Assembly: GCF_963675165.1 (NCBI RefSeq)
Contig: NC_087383.1
Coordinates: forward strand, 3,254,979-3,318,978
DNA from: Halichondria panicea
Taxonomy: Eukaryota > Porifera > Demospongiae > Suberitida > Halichondriidae
Direction of reading: 5' to 3'
Length of the DNA stretch: 64,000 nucleotides
Below the pieces are notes generated by a model. It ran no database searches, was not told the DNA's origin, and was given only the letters and a program-made list of their open reading frames with translations. Made by a program: the position numbers and the translations under genes. Positions 48,645 through 59,176 of the stretch are shown here, piece by piece; the stretch's first letter is position 1, and each line of letters begins with the position of its first letter.

Positions 48645-51600
48645 ATGTTCACAGAAACATCCTTTCAGTACAACAGCCAAAGCAGCACATTAACTTCTTT
48701 AACTATGAATGAAGAAATAAACGAATTTGTCGAAAGCTTGAAGGAAGCTTACAGATACAACCGCTTGAGAGACCAAGAACGATGGCCACCAGTTAGAGGA
48801 GAAAGACTGATCAATTTACAATTAGTCGAGGCTAATAAGATAGAGGGATTCGGCGGCAAGACAAAAAATTCTAGACACAATAACAAGCAACCTGAAGATG
48901 ACAAAGACAAGCAACATGAAAATGACAAAGACAAACGCAAATCAATACTCCATACTGACCTGTTCAAGATTGATAGTGGCAAGAAGCCAGTAAGGAAGAT
49001 TATTGTAGAAGGCAATGCTGGGATTGGTAAAAGTACACTGTGTGCCATGCTTGCCGAAGGGTGGGCTGAGGGAGAGATCCTGACACAATTTGATATCATC
49101 ATCATACTTCCACTTCGAGAACCATCGGTGCAATCGGCCAACTCTCTTTCAGACCTACTTCAGCTGTTTAACGTCTCTGAACCTGCTATTATTAACTACG
49201 TCGAGAAGAAGATCAGAAAAGGGCTTCTCATCATAGCTGATGGCTGGGATGAACTCAGTGAAGACAAAAGATCAGAGAATTCATTTCTTCACAAATTCCT
49301 TTTTGGCCTATTTACTTGTGTTGTACTCACATCCCGACCTTCTGCTTCAACTCCTATTCGTAGGCTTATGGATCGTTTTGTCGAGGTGGTGGGTTTTGAC
49401 GAAAAAAATATCAGACAGTACATTAAGGCTGATTTCGAGCAAGATCCGGAGAAAGCTTCTTCTCTTATTGAGCAGCTTGAAAACAATCCACTCATTCAGA
49501 GTGTTTGCTCTGTACCATTAAGTTGTGCTATTGTCTGTGACGTGTGGCACAAAGATCAAACCCTCCCAAGCACAATCACAGAATTGTACTTCAGAATAAC
49601 GCGGTATGTCATGCTACGTGACCTAAACAAAAAATTCCCACAATACGATGTGATGGCACTCGAGAGTTTTGATTCCATTCCTGAAAAGCTTCAGAGAGAG
49701 TTTTGGCTGGTTTGCAGGTTCGCTTATGAGTTTCTGTCCAATGATCAAATAGTCTTCTCAGATAGTGAAATCAGTAAAATTGCATCATTTTCACAAGACA
49801 CCAAGTTTAGTGAAAAAAAATCATTTTTCTTTGGTCTATTACAAACTGCACATTCGATTCTGCCTGGGCAAAGCTCAGTAGGTTATGGGTTATCTTTTCA
49901 CTTTGCTCACCTGACCATCCAGGAGTTCTTGGCTGCTGTTCATATTGTCACTCTATCTCATGAAAAGAAGCAAAAGATTTGCGATAGTTATGCTGGAAAC
50001 GATCGGTTTAATGTAGTCTGGAGATTTGTGCTTGGTCTTGAGGGAGAAAAAAAGTACAGTGGCCATTTTGTCTCGTTAGGTGATGTGTTGGTTGATCAGA
50101 TACTATTTGCATTAAGGGATGAAGATATGTTACTGTGCCACTGCTCATTGGAATCCACGGCTGATGTTGTACACTGTAAAGTAGTCAACAGGATTTGTGT
50201 CAAGTTTAGTGACGATCTTTATAGATCAATCAATACCCCCCTAACTGCTCATGACTGTGTAGCTCTTTTGCACATTTTTGAATCTATATCACATAATTGT
50301 TCTGAGGTCAAGCTCAATTTTTCAGGGAGTCTTAATGAAAAACAACTTCAGAAACTAGCTACTATCCTTATTGATAAAAAGTTGCAAGTAAAAGAATTAA
50401 GTCTCGATAACTGTCAGCTTACAAATGAATGTCTCATGACCTTCTTTAAAAAAGCATCAGCTTCATTTCGACATATTAATGAAGTGTCTCTAGATGGGAA
50501 CCTTGTCACAGATTTACCATTTTCACCCAGCAATAACACAGTAACATGGCTTTCTTTATCTAAAAATCCACTTTGGGAATGTGGCGTCCAGTCACTAGAG
50601 AGAGCTGTATGCGCAGGCTCACTAGTAAAACTTGAGTATCTGTTGCTATCTGGTGCACTTACAAACAGCACAGACATTGTTGATGTCACAGTGTTAGCCA
50701 CACTTCTTCCAGCATTAGCTACACACTGCCCTAATCTGAATTACCTTGATCTCTCTAAGAATAATATCGGTGTGCCAGGAGCTGGTGCAATAGGAGAGGC
50801 ACTTGTAAAACTTGCTATCAATAGGAAGGAGTTAGATCTGAACCTAAGTGAGACCAATCTCGACAGTGTGGCAGCGACAGCATTTTCTGACAAAGTGTTG
50901 GCTATGTTAGTGGATGTTTCAAACCCACTCTCCTGTGGAATTTATTTGCGTGTTAATAAGAATCCACTTGGACACAGCGGCTTGTTAGCTATCTTTAGAA
51001 TGCTCTCTAACAAAAACTGTCCAGTAATGAGACTTGTTCTAGACCACACTCACGCAGTTAATCAAGGCCAATTAACGACATCCTCTTTTGAAACCCTAAC
51101 ATTTCCTGGTCAATGTAGCAAATTAAATGATATATATCTTCAAAACAACAAACCAAGCGGGGACACTCACATAGCATGCTTGACTATGGCTTTAAAAGCC
51201 AATATTTTTGGTAATCTTGAATGGTTGCAACTATCAGAAACTCTCCCTGATAATGCTGAGAAGAACGCTGGAATACTGACTGACCTCTTAACATCCATTG
51301 CCACTCATTGCCCTAATCTGAATAACCTTGATCTCTCTAAGAATAATATCGGTGTGCCAGGAGCTGGTGCAATAGGAGAGGCACTTGTAAAATTTGCTAC
51401 CAATAGGAAGGAGTTAAAACTGAACCTAAGTGAGACTAACCTCGACAGTGTGGCAGCGACAGCATTTTCCGACAATGTGTTGGCTATATTAGTGGATGTT
51501 TCAAACCCACTCTCCTGTGAAATTGATTTGCATGTTGATACAAATCCACTTGGACACAGCGGCTTGTTAGCCATCTTTAGAATGCTCTCTAACAAAAACT

Positions 51601-54600
51601 GTCCAGTAACGAGACTTCATCTGGACCACACTCATGCAGTTAATCAGGGCCAATTAACGGCATCCTCTTTTAAAACCCTAACATTTCCTGGTCAATGTAG
51701 CAAATTAAAAAGCGTATCTCTTCAAAACAACAAACCAAGTGGGAACACTCACGTAGCATGCTTGACTATGGCTTTAAAAGCCAATATTTTTGGTAATCTT
51801 GAGAGGTTGCAACTATCAGAAACTCTCCCTGATAATGCTGAGAAGAACGCTGGAATACTGACTGACCTCTTAACATCCATTGCCACTCATTGCCCTAATC
51901 TGAATGACCTTGATCTCTCTAAGAATAATATTGGTGTGCCAGGAGCTGGTGCAATAGGAGAGGCACTTGTAAAATTTGCTACCAATAGGAAGGAGTTAAA
52001 ACTGAACCTAAGTGAGACTAACCTCGACAGTGTGGCAGCGACAGCATTTTCCGACAATGTGTTGGCTATATTAGTGGATGTTTCAAACCCAATCTCCTGT
52101 GAAATTGATTTGCATGTTGATACAAATCCACTTGGACACAGTGGCTTGTTAGCCATCTTTAGAATGCTCTCTAACAAAAACTGTCCAGTAACGAGACTTC
52201 ATCTGGACCACACTCATGCAGTTAATCAGGGCCAATTAATGGCATCCTCTTTTAAAACCCTAACATTTCCTGGTCAATGTAGCAAATTAAAAAGCGTATC
52301 TCTTCAAAACAACAAACCAAGTGGGGACACTCACGTAGCATGCTTGACTATGGCTTTAAAAGCCAATATTTTTGGTAATCTTCAGAGGTTGCAACTATCA
52401 GACACTCTCCCTGATAATTCTGAGAAGAACGCTGGAATACTGACTGACCTCTTAACATCCATTGCCACTCATTGCCCTAATCTGAATGACCTTGATCTCT
52501 CTAAGAATAATATCGGTGTGCCAGGAGCTGGTGCAATAGGAGAGGCACTTGTAAAATTTGCTACCAATAGGAAGGAGTTAAAACTGAACCTAAGTGAGAC
52601 TAACCTCGACAGTGTGGCAGCGACAGCATTTTCCGACAAAGTGTTGGCTATGTTAGTGGATGTTTCAAACCCACTCTCCTGTGGAATTTATTTGCGTGCA
52701 CGTGTTGATAAGAATCCACTTGGACACAGCGGCTTGTTAGCCATCTTTAGAATGCTCTCTAACAAAAACTGTCCAGTAACGAGACTTTGTCTGGACCACA
52801 CTCATGCAGTTAATCAGGGCCAATTAACGGCATCCTCTTTTAAAACCCTAACATTTCCTGGTCAATGTAGCAAATTAAAAAGCGTATCTCTTCAAAACAA
52901 CAAGCCAAGTGGGGACACTCACGTAGCATGCTTGACTATGGCTTTAAAAGCCAATATTTTTGGTTATCTTGAGAGGTTGCAACTATCAGAAACTCTCCCT
53001 GATAATGCTGAGAAGAACGCTGGAATACTGACTGACCTCTTAACATCCATTGCCACTCATTGCCCTAATCTGAATGACCTTGATCTCTCTAAGAATAATA
53101 TCGGTGTGCCAGGAGCTGGTGCAATAGGAGAGGCACTTGTAAAATTTGCTACCAATAGGAAGAAGTTAAAACTGAACCTAAGTGAGACTAACCTCGACAG
53201 TGTGGCAGCGACAGCATTTTCCAACAATGTGTTGGCTATATTAGTGGATGTTTCAAACCCACTCTCCTGTGAAATTGATTTGCATGTTGATACAAATCCA
53301 CTTGGACACAGTGGCTTGTTAGCCATCTTTAGAATGCTCTCTAACAAAAACTGTCCAGTAACGAGACTTCATCTGGACCACACTCACGCAGTTAATCAGT
53401 GCCAATTAACGGCATCCTCTTTTAAAACCCTAACATTTCCTGGTCAATGTAGCAAATTAAAAAGCATATCTCTTCAAAACAACAAACCAAGCGGGGACAC
53501 TCACGTAGCATGCTTGACTATGGCTATTAAAGCCAATATTTTTGGTAATCTTGAGAGGTTGCAGCTATCAGAAACTCTCCCTGATAATGCTGAGGAGAAC
53601 GCTGGACTACTGACTGACCTCTTAACATCCATTGCCACTCACTGCCCTAATCTGAATGACCTTGATCTCTCTGAGAATAATATCGGTGTGCCAGGAGCTG
53701 GTGCAATAGGAAAGGCACTTGTAAAACTTGCTATCAATAGGAAGGAGTTAGAACTGAACCTAAGTGAGACCAATCTCAACAGTGTGGCAGCGACAGCATT
53801 TTCCGACAATGTGTTGGCTATACTAGCTGATGTTTCAAACCAACTCTCTTGTGAAATTGTTTTGCATGTTGATAAGAATCCACTCAGACACAGCGGCTTG
53901 TTAGCCATCTTTAGAATGCTCTCAAATAAGAACTGTCCAGTAACAAGTCTTGATCTGAAATCGATCATTCACACTTCCATTACTCATCTCGCTCCATTTT
54001 CGAACAACCCTCTTTTCACTTCTCTTAACAGCACTATAACATGTCTCTGCCTTAGTGGAAATTTGTTTCATGGTGAGAACATTTTGATACTAGCCGAATA
54101 TATTCAGTGCTGTGTTTTACTGGAGAGACTTGATTGTGTTGAGTGTCAGCTTACTTCAAACGATATACTTATATTATTGTTGCATCTAAAATCTCAAGAT
54201 ATTCAACGAACCTGTTTGAAACGTTGGAATCTTATAGGAAACAGGATTGATGATCACATAGTTGAAACCCTTACTACACACTTGCCCTCAGTATTCCCTT
54301 GCATAGAAAACATTGATCTAGCAACACCACCAGCATTCTTTCACTTCTTTTACATCAATAATCCTGTGAGTCAACAGGCAGTGGAAACTTTACAACAGTT
54401 TCTAAAGGTAAGGTTGATGTTATAACTGCATGCGTATAACAATGCTCAATGAAAAGTATGTTTTCAGGAGAGAAAGATGTGTCAAGACATAACATTCAGC
54501 CAAGGTCCCAATAAAGAAACAGTGGCTCAAACTACATCATCACTATCGGATGTTGTGCACCCATTGCCAGAGGTATATATATATGCGAGTATAATATAGG

Positions 54601-57600
54601 GACTTGATGTATAATTTATTACCCAAAGAACGTAGAATTATATAAACGAGTAGAATTCGGGTCTTCTATTTAGCGAAGGTAGTACCATGCATGCAATATC
54701 TTAGAGAGCCTCTCGAATTGCTTTCATAACATGTATGATTCTTGAGGCTTGTATGCATGCGTGCTAATGTCAATCAAATGAATTTTATCATCATAATGTC
54801 ATGACGCTGTGTTGGACATGTCCCTCAGGCTACCTCCAGTGATGACGTGCACTCAAACCCTGCATGTGTTCCTCAAGAAATGGATGAGCCAGAGAGTACT
54901 CCAATTACTGCTAGTTGTAATCAACTGAGAGTTTCTGAAACCTCTCCAGTAAGAAGTAGCCACAAAGAAATGCCGAACGGTAAAGAATAAACATAATTAT
55001 ACGACCGTAAATACTTTTTTTTGAGGTTTCAGATCAATTACAGTCATTACCTTGAGGTGTATAATTAGTATCACGAGTGCAATCCAATTGGTATTAAGCG
55101 CAATGCATATAATTATGCTGATTGAGGCTCTTATAATTATGCGAATCTTATTATGCAGCAACTGAAATTTTCCCGGAATCTGAGCGTTCATGTTTGACTA
55201 TTGAAACAAAAAGAGAAATAAAAATCACTGAATTTAATTCAAGAGTAGAAGAAACTGACCTCCCCAAATTAGTGTCCTATTGTGACAACACCCATGACAG
55301 TTCTCTTGATAAGCTGGCCAACCTCTCACCATCTGGACAGCAAAGTGACGACATGAGGGATCTTGCATTGGTGTATAGCACTCAGGCTGTTGTTCATGAT
55401 GTCATAAATGCTCCAGAGGGTTCTCACAAAATATGCAAGCAAAAAGAATTGATCCTTGGTAAGATATTATGCTTTTTCGTATACATGCATGTGTGTATGC
55501 TTTCTGACCACAAACATTGGATACTTACTTAGCAGGCCTCATATACTTTAATGTTATACTATTATAAATGGGTATATCAATATTATATTAATGCTAAGTT
55601 ATATATAATTATGTCCGCGCTAATAATAATTAAACCGTTATAGAAAATCTACTGTTTTGAAAATACCCCCAATTAAAGTTTCCATTCAACTTTAAAACTC
55701 ATACTTTACAAATAATTATTATTGTGCTATATACACTGTAAATCCGTCCCCTAAAAACTGAATTACTACCCATCTTTAATTACTAACCTATAAGGTATAT
55801 AGTTTGCAGATATATATTGCATGAGTGTATCCCTTGTGTATAGGTAACGAATCATTTCCACGGAAAGTCTCGAGTTTGACTGTTGAAACACTAAAGAGAG
55901 AAACTAAAGTCACTGACGAGCAGCTGGACACAAGAGTAGAAGAAATAGATCTTCCCAAATTATCGTCATATTTCGATAACATCCATGACGGTTATCTTGA
56001 GGAGCTGTGCCTGTCATCTGGACAGCAAACTGACGTAAGGAGTCATGCATTTGTACACGGCACTCAGGCTGGAATGTTGCTGGCTTTGAAATACTGGCTG
56101 GATAGAGCTCTTGCAGAGGGCACCTTTAGAGCCTTACTACTCATCTTACTCTCCCTGGACAAAGGAGATGTTGCTATCAAGGTGGCCGAGTACTTATCAG
56201 TCAAAGGTGAGTGCATTGTATAGCTATACTATTTTAACAGGCTTAGTATGTGATGATGCATGCCATGCAGAATAGTATATGCCATACAAGGAAGTAAACT
56301 TGCAATAATTAAGGTATTCTGATTGGCTCCACTCTACATTTAATTAGACGTGAAGCCTGACAACTTCTTAATAGGCCTGGGAAAGAAAGGAAATCTAGTG
56401 TGCATAATCGACTTTGGTATAGCCAAGAAGTATTGCGATGCATCTATAGCAAAAAAATTATGTTGTATATACTGTAGAACGGATTTATAGAATTCGAGGT
56501 AGTGAATGACACTGTATACTGCATGCGTTTCTAACTATTGCCAATTCATGTGCATGCTCACTCTTTGCATTTCTTGATTGCAAATAATTATGTCATAATG
56601 CAATCATCGCATTCGAAACTCACGTTATAATAATTATATGCAGATTCTTGATTATGCATCCCACTGTCGTTGCTGCTAAAACATTTTTGCTATAAAAATG
56701 ATGTAGGAGCTCTTATAGATTATTGGCAAATGGTATATAATGTTCGATGAGAGAGGCCTTATAATTATATATAACCTCGATACATCATTGTCTTGACCTT
56801 AGAAACACTTCATCTACAACATGACACTAAAAAATCTTCAGCTCGGCCTCTTATTTCAGGAGAAAGTGAAAACAAGGTATATATTACCAATTCGCTGATA
56901 TACATTATAATAGCATTCGATCACAATGTTAGATACAGACTGACCCAACTTTATTGATCGTGAGAAAAAGTGACTCATCCACACAAAGAGGTTGGTTTTG
57001 AATTAGTGTGCATGTGCTTTTGTCTAGCTGTTCGATCGTCATTGTCATGTAACTTATTGATCATGAATACACAGATGCCCAAGATTTGAGTCTGCACACC
57101 TTGCAAGCAGAGCTGAGGGACCTCATTGATCCCAAACAGCTTGGGATACAACTCAATGTACCAGCTGAAATCTTATTAAGAGTCCACCATCTCGGTGAGT
57201 GTATATACAATGCATCAGGTAACATAACCTCTTATAACCTCTTATGCCTCGGTGCACATGTCATGCATGCACAAGCGAGGTATACGTATACGGTAGTGTG
57301 TAACTGCATTTGTTTGTGTGTGTGTGTCTGCATGTGCAGACTGCTACAGCTGTTCACGGATCAATGAAGTGCAAGTATAATATAATTATAATATATATTA
57401 AGCTTCTATAATTATTATAGTCATATTTTCTTGAATTTTAATTTGTGGATTTGCAAAAAATAATGCTTGGTTCTCGAGTTATGCCTATAGTTTGACTTAC
57501 TTGGAATGCCATTGCAGAAGAATGCATGCGTAGCAAATCTTTCCCATGGATTGTCTATAGAGCGTTTTCATGTGACGTCACTGACAGTCACATGAAAATC

Positions 57601-58178
57601 AACTTGCCGGCCATTTTAGAGTACAGCTGGCCTCTATTTATCTATAGCTAGCTGCAGAATTTTAGAATGCATTTTCCAAGCGCTGCGAGCAGCATTAGCA
57701 TGGTGCAGCTTGCAACACTCGTTATGGCTCTGCACTATAACGCTATAGCTATTGGTTGCTGCAAGAGTGAGAAAAGACTCTATACTGGTGCAGCAGCCAT
57801 GCAAGATCTAGACTTTTTACTTTTGGCATATTTTTTATCAAAAAAAAATGCATTTTCATCAGATAAGGTAGTACTTTGTATGTAGTTTTGACATCCACCG
57901 AGGCATCAGCATGCTTTTATCTGTTGTATTTTATTCAGAGTTTTGGGGGGCATCTAATTTATATGAATAGTTTATAACACTAATCCATGCACCCTCAAGA
58001 TATTGAAGGTCAGAAGAATGCCCTGTTCCAGTACATTGCCAACAACCACAAGAGCAGAGCGATAACTTGGAGCAAAATTACCGATGCTCTGCACAGCATG
58101 CATTATGGGGACCTCTCACAATACATTGGGGAGAAATACTGCACACACATGCACACGGTGAGACTATGCTGTGTATAA
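48645..58178 (+). CDS. NLR-type protein: NACHT, expanded LRR array, C-terminal Death-fold segments
   Basis: Exons: 48645-54407, 54468-54572, 54829-54979, 55159-55458, 55844-56206, 56803-56876, 56939-56990, 57075-57194, 58000-58178; about 2368 codons, all phases consistent. Residues about 35-120 hold a charged linker ([20 protein letters not shown], then a DKDK-rich stretch). NACHT: Walker [10 protein letters not shown] at about 123-131 and Walker [12 protein letters not shown] at about 194-204. Leucine-rich repeats span about 560-1880. Small exons follow: two related exons with DLPKL(V/S)SY(C/F)DN, the second ending in helices like the end of a Death fold. The last two exons join into another ([17 protein letters not shown] ... 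[13 protein letters not shown]). Family knowledge: NLRs are cytosolic immune sensors, usually with N-terminal effector domains; none is seen in the first exon. The ATG at 48705 is an alternative start. The NACHT-LRR exon is certain; linkage to the 3' exons is inferred. Confidence 0.8.
50727..53990 (+). repeat. Tandem array of 582-bp LRR modules inside one exon
   Basis: The anchor TGCCCTAATCTGAAT recurs at 50727, 51309, 51891, 52473, 53061 and 53643: five periods of 582, 582, 582, 588 and 582 bp, and a sixth partial unit of about 350 bp. Each 194-codon unit contains about seven leucine-rich repeats ([38 protein letters not shown] and so on). The long period carries two extra codons (Arg-Ala). 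The inner units are nearly identical in DNA; the first and last are more diverged, the pattern left by unequal crossing-over. Confidence 0.92.
56347..56452 (+). pseudogene. Casein kinase 1 catalytic-loop exon fragment inside NLR intron 5
   Basis: The plus strand encodes [20 protein letters not shown] followed by [13 protein letters not shown], clearly the catalytic loop and DFG segment of a casein kinase 1. About 35 codons are present and then homology stops. It begins directly after an acceptor-like TTAATTAG, in the phase left by the preceding NLR exon, but runs into a stop with no obvious donor. The active-site D, K, N and DFG residues are kept. It is probably a captured genomic fragment, not a functional kinase. 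Confidence 0.8.
57569..57598. repeat. Short palindrome TTTTCATGTGAC
   Basis: TTTTCATGTGACGTCACTGA is followed by CAGTCACATGAAAA, a 12-bp inverted repeat in NLR intron 8, possibly a remnant of a mini-transposon. Confidence 0.5.
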
Positions 58179-59176
58179 TGTGTAATTTCAGTGTTTTGAA
58201 TAAATCGCATTCAATTTGATACATGCACACAAACACGGTGAGACTATGTTGTATATATAATTATAGTTAAACTATAGTGATTAGTAATTATGCATATCGC
58301 TGCTTTTTTTACATGCATGTGCGAGTGTTTGCTTGCTATTCTAATATGGATAATTATAGTGCATGCATGTTTGCCTGGCTGAAATAAAATAACTGTCCTC
58401 AATACAGGTAGATGTGAATTTGAGTACGAGTCATTAGAGTGCAAAGATTTATTCATTACAATGTTTACGATGTCATTATTTACTTGTTTATTGTTTAGAG
58501 TGTTTTGTAATGTTCATAGGGTGCTCAATACAGTACCTATAATTATATATAGCTACTTAGGTCATTATTAATTTTTACTTGTGTCGTGTAATTATTATAG
58601 ATAAACAACGTACTAGTGTATACGTGTTATCATTGCAATCCTTAGCCTTTATACTTATGCTGCTGTAGTTTTTTAATCATGCATTGGAACACTACATGTA
58701 ACACTTCAAGATTAATATGTACATAGCATGCACTGGTTCAATGACAACGTTAATTTGCAACCAGTTTTGCGTTTCCCATAACGTCACTATCCTGAGTGTA
58801 CGTATATAGTTCATACGAAAATTTGCACCAACAAACTCGCTACATGTATACGGTATGTACTTTGCTTGCTGAAAATAATGGTAAAAGTCAACTTTAAAAC
58901 AACGCTGCTGTCACATTTGATCTGTGTCCTTTTTTCTTTACCCATCCCCCAATATGGGTATTTTACCAAAAACACATTGGTGATTTGACCATAGTATGAT
59001 TTGACTACAGTGTAGGATTGACTTTGGGAAGCACTAAAAATGGTAACAAGAGAAAGCGGGAGATCGAGCTGTACGTCAATTTGTCATAATGTCATGAACA
59101 GTATTTAATTACATTTCTACAATCATATACAGTCATTCAATTTAAATGCCATTTGTGATGCAGTAAAAGTTTCTAT
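58179..59176. other. Convergent intergenic region between the NLR gene and CFAP53
   Basis: Both flanking genes end here. No reading frame or RNA gene is recognised. A duplicated CACGGTGAGACTATG from the end of the last NLR exon occurs again near 58234-58250. Confidence 0.5.

Noticed and set aside
51305-53347. Three near-identical 96-codon minus-strand frames and one of 109 codons at LRR period spacing
   Set aside because: They are antisense shadows of the tandem LRR modules; periodicity and similarity follow from the repeat.
50727-53990. Regularly spaced repeats as a possible CRISPR-like or satellite array
   Set aside because: The units are 582 bp, coding in one frame and continuous with the NACHT exon.
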